Positions 1 through 11,956 of a stretch of 64,000 bases of DNA are shown here, in pieces. The DNA comes from Lobulomyces angularis. Lineage: Eukaryota > Chytridiomycota > Chytridiomycetes > Lobulomycetales > Lobulomycetaceae. The stretch lies in NCBI GenBank assembly GCA_027604685.1, contig JADHYX010000046.1:19576-83575 (forward strand), read 5' to 3'. Under the pieces are notes generated by a model. That model was not told where the DNA came from, searched no databases, and saw only the letters and a program-made list of their open reading frames with translations. A program made the translations under genes and the position numbers. Position 1 is the first letter of the stretch. Every line of letters starts with the position of its first letter.

Positions 1-94
1 AATGATTATCATATTAAATTTTTATAAATATATATTTTTTTTTTTTATTTTTAATTTATTAATTTTTCTGTTTCAATACTTGTTTTTTTTCAAG

Positions 95-309
95 GGATCT
101 TAAGTCTAATCAACGTAACATTTGGAATAATATTATTCAATTATCATGGTGGAAACAAAATTTTTTTTAACCTTTTTTTATTTTGGATATCAATTCTCAT
201 TGGCTTAACGTTTTCTTTTTTTTATTTAAAAAAAAAAATTTTTGTTAAACCTAATTCTACCTCTAATCAAAGACTTAACCCATACTATGAATTAGATAGA
301 CTTCATTAA
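95..309 (+). CDS. C-terminal exon of a multi-pass membrane protein (partial, 5' end outside window)
   Basis: After a polypyrimidine tract ending in an AG acceptor, one open frame runs to TAA. It encodes about 71 residues with two hydrophobic stretches separated by a short polar loop (FNYHGGNK), followed by a basic KKK stop-transfer-like segment and a short polar tail ending in ELDRLH. This looks like the last one or two helices of a transporter with a cytosolic tail. A nucleotide-sugar-transporter-like end is possible, but I do not recognise the family. The rest of the gene lies upstream of the window. The exon ends shortly before the 3' end of the WDR60 gene, so the two genes converge. Confidence 0.5.
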
Positions 310-494
310 AAAATTTTTTCTATATTTTTGTTAGTGAACATATCATCAAAAAAAAAAAAAATTTTGGTTTTTTTTCTTTTTAAATTATATACTTCTTTTA
401 TTTTATTTTCCATTTTTATTTGGAAAAATTAAATAAAATATAATGAAATGATATAAAAAAAAAAAAAAAAAAAAAAGGTTATGTTTTATTATTA

Positions 495-3400
495 TTATTT
501 ACAGTACATGTTTAAGCTTTCCAAATCACCTACGAAAGAAAAATTTTATAAAATATAGTGTAAATAAAAATAAAAAAATTAAAGTAATATAGGATTATTT
601 GTAACATATTTTTTGGTTTATATTTTTTTTTTTTTTCAAACCTAGACTTTCTGCTTCACAAAATTCATCATCAAATATCAAGATTAAAACTAGTTCGTCC
701 AAGCAAAAAGCAATACTGGCGTGTTTGTGATAGTTGTTAGTTTTTAAGTGTGTTTCTTTGGCGTTAATATCATCCAGTTGTTCCTCTGTTTCAAATTTTT
801 TTCCCGGAGATAAATTAAAATCCCAGCAGTTTTTATATTTGATTTTGAAATCTTGTAGTAGATTAAAATTTTTAATAAAGGTCTGATTGTTTAGGCTTAG
901 ATCAAAAATAAAAAACAGTCCAGTTTTCAATAAAATAAAAAAAACGCTTGGTCTTTGAGTTGACCAGAGTACTTTTAAGATGGAATTGTTTTTTGTGTGT
1001 TCTTTATTTTTTGTTAAATTCGGTATTTCCCATGACTGAATTTCTGATTCATATTTTATGTTAAATAAACTAATTTTTCCGCTGTCAAATCCAACCAAAA
1101 ATAGATCTTTATTAAAATTATTAAAATTTATGGAATTTGCTGAATCCAGTTTCAAAGTTTGAGGCGACTGCTTGAAATAACTTGGATACTCTTTGATTGA
1201 TAATATATTTCGATTGTTTTTGATTTCGCTATAAAATTTATTTTGATTTAAAATTAATCCATAATCAGTTCCTATTAAAAATTTGCTTTTATCACTGGGT
1301 CTAAATTTTATTTCTGTGGTGGATACTTGTACATAGTTCATACTATATATTTTTTTTAATTTTATTTTATTTTTTTGATATTATAAGTTTTGAAGTTACA
1401 TTCTTGGAAGTACGCAATTGAATCCAGCATCTTTAATAACTCTAATAGAACTTCCAATATTCATTCCTAGATCTAAATCTATTTCAAGTCCATAATTTTT
1501 AATTTCTACGCAATTCCAAAATTGGACAAAACCAAATTCATCAATTGTACAAAACTGGCTAAACTTTTCTTCACCTTCCAAAAGAGAGTTTTTTTTTTTT
1601 TTTTGGTTTATTTCAAACTGATCCAAACTAACAATAGATTTGACCATTCCTTGATGACAAGTATTTTCAAAAAACAATGCATCGGTACTGTATGATGGTT
1701 TCTGTATAATATATATCGTTTTTACTATAGTAATAGTTTCACTTAATTTTTCTACATCATTCAAATTCCAAACTTGAATACTTCCATCTTTCGTTCCAGC
1801 AAATATTAAGTTAGGCTTCGTGGTCCCAAATGTGCAGCACATTGGTTCACATTCGCAAGTCAATATCCTAAAATACATTTAGAAAAATCATCAATACAAA
1901 TTTATTTTTTTTTTTTTTACCTTAAAGGATGTGTAGGTTCAGTTAGTCTCCACATTAAAATTAAACCTTTGTTATCCCACACCCCTGAGGTATTTTTATT
2001 AACAGGTTTTGAGAGCAGTGTCAAAAATATTCTAGGATCAACTGGTGAATATGTTACACTTTTTACATTTCTTCCTAAAAGAAATTTTTTTTTAATTTTT
2101 TATTTTTTTCTACAAATTCAAAACAAAAGTCAGATATACCTTTTAAAAATAAGGGTAACGTGATTTCAATTTGTCCTTTCGCGAATGAAATTTCAGCTTC
2201 CTTCACAAAATTTCCTGAAATACCAGACTCTACTGTATTTTCTTCTAGAAGAAATTCCATCACCTATTTAATTTTAAAAAAAAATTTTTTTGTAAAATTT
2301 TAAAAAAAAAAAACCAATTTTTAAGATTAATTTCATGTTTTTTTAATTACCTGAGACGATTTTCTCAGAAACTTAACAATTCTTAAAGAATCAATTTTAG
2401 TATTTTTAAAAAGGGCTTCTCTCTTTTTAATTCTTCTTTCCTCCTCTTCATAGTCTTCCTTTAACCCGTTCTCAGTTAACCAAGGCAAATCAGGAAAACA
2501 GTTATCTACCTCTTTACTCCCTTCTGCTGGGGCTTGCGTCCATTTATCTTCAACTTCCCAATCATCACACTGAGTGTCTTTTTCTAACCTATCTGCATCC
2601 CATTGAGTTGCTGACTAAAGTTTAATAAGAAAACAGTTTAAGACTCATACATCTCAAATTTTATTTACTTGGACAGAGTTTGAGCTACCAAAACTTCTAA
2701 TATATAATTCATATTCATTTAAAGGTTGTAAATCTAAAATTTGAAATTCCACTATATCTAAATCAATTAAGTTTTTCAAGTCTTTCCATCTTTTTAACCT
2801 TTTTTCTTCAGATAAACTAGTTTTTTTGGACTCTTGTTGAGCTGAGAGATCCAATATTTTTCTCTGTGGTAAGGCTGAAACATTATTAAGTTTGCTGTCT
2901 AAAAAATGATAAACAAGATAGAAAAAAAATTGTGAGAAAAGTTGAAATTTTTCTTGTTTTATAAAAAAATGCAAAAATACCTGATCCCCCACTTTTTATG
3001 TTAAAACTGTTTTTTTCGTTTTGATTTTTTTCAAATTTTAATTTTATGTCATTTTCAATTTTCTTATTTTCTACATTGATCGCCTCTTGAACCTTTTTAA
3101 ATTAATGAGAATTATACATTTCAAGTCATTTATTTCAGGTTGTATTTTAATGCATTACCTTTTGCAAATTAAATGTCATCTCAGATTTTTCATTTTGAAT
3201 CAAAGACGTTTTTATAACCTTGTGCAATTCAGGCTCTGCAAAATCATCTTGAACGAATTCCTCAAAGTCTTCTGCATAATCTTCAAAATCGTCCCCATAA
3301 TCACCTTCTTCTAAAATTTCATGCTGATTACTCTCTAATTTCTCTTGGGCAGAATCAGTGTTGCTTTTTTTTGATGGTGAATGATTATTATTATCATTGA

Positions 3401-3938
3401 AGTTTAAATTATCATTGGAGTCATATTTGGGTATATCTTTGATTATGTTACAAAGCAATAAAACTTTATAAAAACATATATATTGAAAATATTAAACCTT
3501 CTAATATCTGATCAGGATCGTTACTTCTCTTACTAACTTTTGGTTTATTAAGTGGATTTGGAGGTTTGCTTGTTGTTTCTAATATCGGTGAAGGTATATT
3601 TTTCATTTGAGAAATTTCTTTTGCTTTTTGAGTAGTATCTAAAATTTGAGTTGCAGATTTCTTCACTTTTTGTTGTTCCCTTGATTCAATCTTTTGAGAT
3701 GTTTTTTCATTTTGCTGTTGATCCAACTAAATTATTAGCTTTTTCAAAAATAAACTAAGGAGCAGTTAATACCTTTTTCTTTTTTAGTATATCTGCATTA
3801 TTCGTCAACCATGCATCTCTATCAACAGCATCTTTTTTTTTCTGAGATTTTTTTTGAAAAATAAAATAATTAAAAGATCCTTATTCTGCATATAATATAA
3901 ATTTCATTAGCATTTACGTGATCTCTAGAAGCCATCAT
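495..3938 (-). CDS. WDR60: WDR60 / DYNC2I1, dynein-2 intermediate chain 1
   Basis: Multi-exon gene for a protein of roughly 850-900 residues. The N-terminal half is polar, basic and low-complexity, and contains the acidic FEDYAEDFEEF block near 3240-3300 that is typical of WDR60. The C-terminal half has WD40-type blades such as AGTKDGSIQVWNLND (near 1780) and GTDYGLIL (near 1265). WDR60 is an intermediate chain of cytoplasmic dynein-2, the retrograde intraflagellar transport motor, so it acts in cilium/flagellum assembly. The start is a tandem ATGATG giving MMASRDH, followed by an intron. I place the stop in a 35-nt last exon (495-529) after a GT...AG intron; without that splice the frame would end at 595 in a poly-lysine tail. 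It is divergent from ATG13. Family call is firm; exact exon joins in the middle are approximate. Confidence 0.8.
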
Positions 3939-4278
3939 TAGTTGTTACTATGGATTTCTTGTGATGATAAAAAAAAGAAATAAATTTAAGCTCCGCAGTT
4001 TGTAAGGATTTAACTTAGATATTTTCTCAATTGTCGTGTAGGCTTGAGAAGAACCGAATGCAAAAGTTTTTCAATCTATTGTTCTGCAGAAGTCTATTTA
4101 ACCATTGAAGAAGCTTCTGCTCATTAAAAACAATTTTGGCAGCGCTTGGTGGCGCGTTGTAGTAGCCTCTCAAAAGTTTGACAAAATTTTTTAGTTGCTA
4201 AGTAAAAATTTTTTTGAAGGTTTTTTAACAAAATCCTTTTTTTTTATAGTAAAAAAAAGTTTCAATTAAGAAAATTGA
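3939..4278. promoter_or_regulatory. divergent intergenic space WDR60 / ATG13
   Basis: About 340 bp between the two divergent start codons. It holds a less AT-rich core around 4020-4180 and must contain both promoters. I see no ORF and no recognisable RNA gene. Confidence 0.4.
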
Positions 4279-6808
4279 ATGTCGTTTTCAACTTCACAAG
4301 TTAGCTCTTCTTCAATTTCTTCTATATCTACGCAGTCTGTATGACTTCCTTTTAAAAACTATTTTAAACATTAATCTTTTTATACCTCACTTATTTCTAG
4401 TCGCAGCTCATTCATAATTTTTACTCGAAGATTGTACATATTATTCTACATTCAAGATTGTCAAATTTACCACCATCCTCCAAATTGAATAAGTGGTTTA
4501 ATTTGATCACTAGAGACATTCCTGAAGTTAAAAAAGCTCTTAATTTTTACAAACAAAATAAACCACCACTTTACATCTTAATATTTAATAAAAATAATAT
4601 ACTACTAGAACAATACCAACTGACTCTTGCGTAAGTTTATTTATCCTAAAAATTTTAAAATTAACTTCTGACAATTTAATTTTTTATTTTTTTTTTAAAA
4701 AAATCTTACTTTCTACAATAAAATTATTTTAAAAATATAAAAGTTTTAAACAAAATGATGCCCTTGATTCTCAATTACCAAATATATACAAAAAAGCTGT
4801 CATGTTTTTTAGATCTTTATATTCCATAGTACGATTACTACCAGCATATTATTATTTAAAAAATAACAATTATCTGTCTTACCGATTATCATCAAGCAGA
4901 GGCTTAAATGGAAATGAATCAAGTTTGGAACAATTTCACTCCAATAAAGATATACGAAAAGGAGTAGATGAAATGGATTTGGGTTCGATTGAAACTTCGC
5001 TAGGGTATATTTACAGCAGAATATTTTATTCTTTTTGTTAAATATTGAATCTATATATTTGTTAATTTTTTTTTAAAAAAAAAAAAGAAAAAAAAATATT
5101 AATTAAAATTTAAATTTTACATAGTATATTTTCACTACATGTAAATTACAGAACTGATTTTACAGCTTTTCCATTAGATAAACAAATTTTACGACATTCA
5201 CATTCCACTACATCCTTATCACGAGAGGAAGATTTTTATAGAACCAAATCTAGAGCAAATTCTATAGAATCAAAAAATTACACTTCAAGTATTGCAAGCA
5301 GTGCAGGGTCTAACAATTCGTCACCAAGAAACGACAGTCCTTTACTCTTCGGAACTAGTTTGCCGATGAGGCTGACAAGGGTTCCTAGTAATAGTTCAGT
5401 TAACAGTCCTCCATCTCCTGACACTTCAAAACCTGTTTCCATAAATCAATTATCTTATCGAAGGCATAATCATCAGTTATTTAGACAACGGGATAAACGA
5501 CTGTCACTACAAATCTCTCAGAATTCACGTATGTATTGAGTTATATAGTCGTAACCTACTTAATTTAATTTTCTAGTTCCAAGTTCCCACCAACTTCCAA
5601 TTTTTACACCTCCTTCTCTTGGATCTAGCTTGACAAATAATGAACAACACAAAATAATTTTCGAAACAGATCCAGCACCGTTTGGAATTGTTTCAAATTC
5701 CACTCCAAACTCACCTTTAAAAAAAGTTGAAAGTTTTGGAGAATTTGGAATTTTTAAAATGGATCCTACTCCATTCGATGTGGAAGCCTCCAGCCCTATA
5801 CCAATCAAAAAAACTACTTTTCCGTCTTCTTACAGAGATTCAATAAGTCCTTTAAATCCTATTATGTTTACCCCAAAGGAAGTTGGTTATTTTGAGGGAA
5901 AGCCATTTGTTGAGGGATCACCTCCTTTAGCGAAATATTTGGTAAAAAATATTATTGACTTTTTTTTTTATATGCATTCCCTTAGATGGTGGATTCAAGT
6001 CTAAAAGAATTTATTCAAGACACTTCAAAAAAATTAACTGAGAAAAAATCAATTTCTGCTCTCAACAATCAAAAGATTTCAACACAAACTCTATCTGCAA
6101 AGAAAAGCCAGGTAAAAATGAAATTTAAAGTAGTTTTTAAATTATTTTTGTTAGCAACAATTGGCGTTAGATAGATTTAAAAATTTGCAGTCGATACATG
6201 GATCATTTTCGGACTCTATTAATCAAAAAGTTTCGGCTTCAGTGGTAAAAGAGGAAAAGAAAATTGATAATTCTAAGAATGAACTGGGATATTTGTTCGA
6301 ATCAACTGAAAAACCGGAGTTAGTTACATCTGGAACATATGAAAATAAGGAGGTTGACGGAGCTGTCGCAGGAGGTGAAACGGATTTGAAATTAAACAAT
6401 GAGAGTAGTACTGATACCGAATTTTTGAAGGATAAGGCGGATCATGTTAACAAAAAGGAAATGGAAAAAAAGTTGTTTAAATCTTTCAATAATCATTTTG
6501 AGCAGAAGTTGAGTAGTAAAGCAAACCCAAAGGAATTTAATTCAATGTCACTACCGATGCTTGTGACTGGTGAACGAAAATTTAAAAGTAATGTTGTGGG
6601 ATCATTAGAAAGTGGCTTTAAGGAATATAAAACTGATAATGACAATTTTTTTTCTCTGTCAGATGATAACGTGGATAATGTGAACTCTATTATAAATCCT
6701 CAGAACAGTGGTATTCGGGAAATACAAAATAAAAAAAAAATGGAAGATTCTCTGGATGATGAGCTTCTCTTTACAATGAGTGAGCTCGATGTTGGTGGTG
6801 AACCTTAG
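4279..6808 (+). CDS. ATG13: Autophagy-related protein 13 (HORMA domain)
   Basis: ATG13 is the regulatory subunit that binds the Atg1/ULK1 kinase and recruits the autophagy initiation complex. After a short serine-rich exon 1 (MSFSTSQVSSS), the HORMA domain is clear: IHNFYSKIVHIILHSRL, then KLNKWFNL, IPEVKKAL, and after an intron IYKKAVMFFRSLYS and VRLLPAYYY. The middle and C-terminal part is long, polar and serine/proline rich with many potential phosphosites, as expected for the disordered Atg1-binding tail. The end carries the motif ELLFTMSELD before the stop, like the conserved C-terminus of ATG13. About 700 residues in at least six exons. Its partner Atg1 is not in the window. It shares its upstream space with WDR60. 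Confidence 0.88.
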
Positions 6809-7022
6809 TTATTATCGTTTAAGATTTAATTTTTTTTTATTTCTTTTAATTTTTTAATTTAGTAGAAGAAACGCTTGATATACATATTATTTTATAATTT
6901 TTTTTCTATTATCTTATGGATATTTATATTATATTCTATTTCTAGTACTTTTGTTTACTCTATTATATTATAGTGGTTATAAAAAAAGATGATAGAAATC
7001 TGCAAATGCAACTTTGGCGTAT

Positions 7023-9142
7023 TCAAATGTTAACGTAAAAAACACCGACTCGCGGTTCATTAAACATTCCTGCTAATACATTTCCCATCCTAACTAATGT
7101 AAAGTCTTTCCCAATGGGAATATTACTTTCTATCCAATTGCTCTCTGCAATTCGCTCCTCTATGCTTTGCATTGCGTTATTGCTATTGCCATTTGAATTC
7201 TCTTCTGATCTAATCAAATGAAAACTAGGGTTGATCAGTTCTGCATTCAGTTTGGAAAAAAAAGTGTAATCGAAATGGTGATCTTCCTCATCAAATTTTT
7301 GTGGTGCACCTTCACTCCTCAACTTTCCTTTTTTAATTTTTTTAAATTCTTCTTCCAAAGTTCCATTAAAGTTAAAACAATCTTCACTCTTTCTTTCAAT
7401 ATTAAAATTAAGTTTCGGTTGTTGTTTTTGATTCTCATTACTGGTATTATTCTCATAAGGAGTGTTGCTGTAGTCATAATTATCAGTTGAAGAAGAATTA
7501 ACAGTATCAGCAGAGTTTGCAGTATCTGTTGAGGAAGTGCTGTTACTTCTGGATCCTATTCCGTTATTAGGTCTATAAGGGGTATTTACAGCACCAGACA
7601 AACCTCCATTAGCATTCATGCCCTCTGAATTTACATTTTCGCTAAGTGAACCATACTTCAGTTTTTTGCTTAAGTTGCTAAATTCACTATTTTCATTTTC
7701 TAGTATTTTTTTACTCAAGCCAGAGTTTAATTCATCTAAATTTATAACCTTTTCCTCGCCAAATTTAAAATAGCTCTGAAATTTTAATTTGCATGGCCAG
7801 GTTACTTTTTTTTGTATTTGTTCCATTACGTTTAATGTGCGGTTCAGATAATTTTCAGTTTTATTTATAACTAACATTACTGTAAATGTTCCTTCTACTT
7901 TTTTTTCATGCATATTTATTGTTTGAAATGCTAGTTCAATGTGATATCCTTTTTTTTCTCCCTCTTCTAAAGCATGTGTTAAAATTCCTAAAAAAATTTT
8001 TTCCTAAATATAAAATTTTTTTTTTTGTATTTATCTACCTCTAAAACTTCTTTCCTTTTTATTAAAAACATCTTTTAAAATTGAGCTCTCAGTAAAATAA
8101 TCTTTTATATATTTATTATAGATTTCAATGCCTTGTTTAGAATTTGCAAATCTAATATCATTATAAATGGAATTTTCAATGTATGGGCCGATTGAAGGGG
8201 TTCCTATGGCCTCCTTCATAATTAAAATAAAACAACCCATGTATGCAGAATGACCAGGATCATACATTCCAATCAAGACAGGACCAACCATCATAGAATA
8301 ATAGTGATTCGGAATAGCAATATCATCACCTCTGATAATTTTTGTCTCCAAAAATGAACAAGTTCTTGGAGGAGGCGAGTTTAAGAATGGATCAAGATCA
8401 AATCTGGATACAACTTTTGCACCTAACTGATCGGTAATTTGGCCTGAAATCTTTACATATGATTTATTAGTGCTGTAAGAATAAAGTTGAAACTACCTTA
8501 GTTAGACTGTTTTTTAATGATTTCCATCTGCAGGAACCTTCAAATTCAGTTTTTAAAGTCTTTGTTCCATTCCTGGAAGTATCTTCAATGCTTCTGGTTG
8601 CATTTTCTATATTAATTTCCATAGGATACGGTTTAAATGCATTTGTAGCTCTGTCAATGGCAAATCCTTGCCACACTGTAATACCGTAATCCATTCTTAA
8701 ATACAAATTTCTCCAATCATTACACGTTAAAAATTCGTTGGAGGAGCATTTTAAATGATACATATTAGCAATGTTTTGATCTAAGCGAAATCTTTCTTTT
8801 GCAGCAATTTTGAATATTTGCGAATGAGGTGAGTTATACAGTTGATACCAAAATTTTGACACTTGCATTAATGCAAATCCAGTCGGCGATAATGGAATAT
8901 GGTATTGAATGAGGTAAATTATTACTTCTTCTGGTAACTTTTGAAAGGCACCTCTATGTGAATTTACAGACTAAATGAAATTTATTATGAGATATTCAAT
9001 AGCATCAAGGCTTACCCAATTTTTTAAATACATATATTTTGAGTTATAAATTTCTTTTGTAAAATTATTTAGTAAAGTTGGAAATTTTTTTTCAATTCAA
9101 ACCTCTGGAATTTTTGGAAGGACTTGATGAGGAATTTCCCAT
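7023..9142 (-). CDS. F-box-like protein with N-myristoylation signal
   Basis: Multi-exon gene of about 600 residues. Exon 1 begins MGNSSSSP, which fits an N-myristoylation signal (Gly2, Ser6). A leucine/proline pattern of F-box type follows: FQKLPEEVIIYLI, then VSKFWYQLYN, and later WRNLYLRMDYG. The middle part contains GDDIAIPNHYYS and GMYDPGHSAYMGCF. A low-complexity Ser/Asn/Thr linker follows near 7420-7640, and the C-terminal part ends in RVGVFYVNI. One intron between 8517 and 8472 has the branch-like sequence CTAAT. By family knowledge an F-box would link a substrate to an SCF ubiquitin ligase; with a lipid anchor this would act at membranes. I do not recognise the C-terminal domain. It is divergent from a ubiquitin hydrolase gene. 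Confidence 0.5.
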
Positions 9143-9483
9143 TTTTAATAATAAATAAACGATGAGGTAATAGTAAATATTAAGTAAAGAAAAAAAAAAA
9201 AAGATGGTTTTTGATGAGAAATTATATAAAAATTTTTTTCAACGCGTTCAATTTTCAAAATGTAGTAGAAACGCGTTTCGTCATTGGCTTTCAGGGAAAT
9301 GCATTTAAGTAAATTGTTAACTAAAAAAAAAATTAAAAAAAAATGTTAAAATTATGACAACAATTTTTTTTAATTTAATTGCCATCCGTTTCTCTTAATT
9401 TTTTGACTATAATTTCAAAATTTGCCAATTTTTATGTTTGAAAGATTTTCAGGGCTTTTTTTTGAAAATTTTTTTAAGGAAAT
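9143..9483. promoter_or_regulatory. divergent intergenic space F-box protein / ubiquitin hydrolase
   Basis: About 340 bp of AT-rich DNA between two divergent ATGs. It contains two copies of AACGCGTT/AACGCGTTTC-like sequence (near 9241 and 9270), each with an ACGCGT core resembling the MluI cell-cycle box bound by MBF in fungi. Function is inferred only. Confidence 0.35.
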
Positions 9484-11714
9484 ATGCCAGATGTTATCTT
9501 AAGTACTGAAGAAAAAAATGTCATTACTGCTCAACTTCTATCTACTACTGGTTCAGAGGATGTAAATAAAATAACTGAACTGTTGCAAAAACTCAATTGG
9601 GACAAAGTCAAAGCTGAAAAAGAGTAATTTAGTTTTTCGAAGTTACTTCAAAATTTTATCAATATAAGTTTCATTAAAGCAAATTTTCTGCAAAAAATAT
9701 ATCTTTAAATATCAAATTAGATCTGATTGCTAACAGAGTCATATTTTAGGTTATTGTCACTTTGTTCAGTTCCAAAAGATGCAAGTACGTTAAAAGGCTG
9801 CGAGAACGCTGGCAATACTTGCTATATTGATGCTGTTTTGTTTGCAATGTTAGCTACAAATTCAAATTATGATTTTCTTTTGACGAAAAAGAATCCTTCA
9901 CCCCTTATCATTAAATTAAGGCTACTGACAAACCAGTTAAGAAGTGGGGTTTTACTGAAAAAGGAATTTATGGAAGAGCTTCGGGAAAGTTTTATTAAAT
10001 CTGGTTGGCAAGGAGGATTACACGATAGCCCTAGACAAAGAGTATTATTATCGTTTTTATTATATTTATATAGTTTAATTCTGTTGTAGAGGCTAACTGA
10101 CAAAATCTTTAAATCCTTTACTACTCCTTATACCAAATCACAAATGGATGCATCTGAATTTTTATCTTTTTTAAGTGACATATTAAGGATTCCTTTTATG
10201 GTGTTTTATGAGACTTTTTTCCATGGCGGAAAAGAAGAGGTGAAATTAAAAGGATTTTATCTTAAACGTTAAGTTTTATTGTAGGTAGATGATCACAAAG
10301 TATTAACTCAAAGGACTATAGAAATATCAATTGAAGAAACAGAATCAAATTTTCAAAAGATTCTTTTGAATCATTTTACTAATAATTATGTAAATGGCAT
10401 AAAGCGCTTTGTGGAAATTGAGCAGTATAACTCTCAACCATTTTACAGTGAATTTGTTGGTGGTGGATATCAATCTTTACGGAAAAGAGGAATTACATTA
10501 TCTTCAAAATCAGAATCAGTTGCATTAGATACTCCATCATTTCAAAAGCGCAACAATTCCTTAAATACCACAAGTAGCAATATCGCTATTAGAACTCCAA
10601 GTATACTAAAAAATGATGATAACGATAGTGTGAATAATTCAAGTATTTTTCATGGCAGTAATGCCGTAATTCATGCTCCTGATGAATCATCGCTATTTAA
10701 CTGTAGCCCACAGTCTTATAGTCCGGTGGACCAAGATCGTTCCTTTAGTTCAGTCGATGTTCTACCATCTTACGATTCCTTTTGCAAGTCAAGTGTAGTC
10801 TCTCCTTCTAATGAAAAGCAGGAAAATACTAATAATATTTCCATGTTTGTTGATGGATGGAGAAGTATGTTTTTACTGCCGTACTTGACTTTTCAAAATG
10901 AGGTTTTATAAGATAATTGTAGGTAATCTAATTTAAATCTCTGTGTAGACGGGGGATAGTTTTTCTCCGACAGAATTGGATGACACTAGTGATATAGCAA
11001 AGCACGTTGTTCCTATCATTATAAAAAGATACAAATTTGAAAATGGCCTATCTTCAAAAACTGAAATTAAATTAGGTAAGTAAAAAAATAGAGATACTTG
11101 CTGCTGGCTAACTTTTTGTAATGTTTATTAATAGATATACCTTTTGAGTTAGACATTACAAAATTTGTATTGGTGGATAATTTGGCTGCTGATTCTGAGA
11201 AAAATAATATTCCATGTAATGTATCAATCAATTTTATTTTAAAGTTGAGAAGGTTTTATAAATAACTTTATTTTCAAAAAATTTATAAAAAACATTGATT
11301 TCAGTGCTGTATGTCATTTAGGTAATTCAACGCAAAGTGGCCATTACATTTCATATGGTAGTTTTTAAAAACTTCAACACTTATCGTTTTTAGGACAACT
11401 AGAAAATGGTACATGGCTCAAGCACGACGATTTCAAAGGAGTCAAAGTTAAAACGGATGATGAAGTAAAAGTAGAGCTTGGAACAAATGGGTAACCATCA
11501 TTACTTAAATAAGATTCGTGTCATATGAATTAAGAATTTTTATTATTTCAGATACATTTTATTTTATGAGCTTTTAAAGAGACAGGAGATAGAAATAACT
11601 ACAACAGAAAATGATGAAGAAATAGCGCACGGAATAATGGAAGAAGAATTAAGAAAGTATTATAACGATTCCTTAAGTAAAAAACCCAAGAAAGATAATT
11701 GCAAAATGCAGTAA
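9484..11714 (+). CDS. Ubiquitin carboxyl-terminal hydrolase (USP/C19 family)
   Basis: Cysteine protease that removes ubiquitin from proteins. The Cys box is GCENAGNTCYIDAVLFAML (near 9800), with the nucleophile in NTCYID. The QQD-like motif is SQMDASEFLSFL (near 10140). The His box is HLGNSTQSGHYISY (near 11315-11355), and the final strand is YILFYELLKRQ. A 40-residue N-terminal exon precedes the catalytic domain, and a Ser/Asn-rich insertion sits near 10480-10850 between the two halves. The C-terminal tail is acidic then basic (EENDEE... KKPKKDN). About 600 residues with at least eight short introns. Catalytic residues look intact, so it is probably active. The exact USP subfamily is not clear to me. 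It is divergent from the F-box-like gene, so two ubiquitin-system genes may share a promoter. Confidence 0.82.
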
Positions 11715-11956
11715 AAAACTAAAAAATGCATGCAAATGTATAATACAAAAAGCATCTTTCTACAATTAGAAAATAATTTTAAATGTAAGATTTCTATGAA
11801 TAAAAATTACAGTTTCACTTATACATATTCAAATTAATAAATCTTTTGAAATCTTAGTCATAAAATGTGTTGTTAATGTAAACGTTTAAAAATGGCCTTT
11901 TTTTTTTTTTTTTTAAATGGAACTTAAGAACTTAAGTTTTGATACTCCATAGGACT

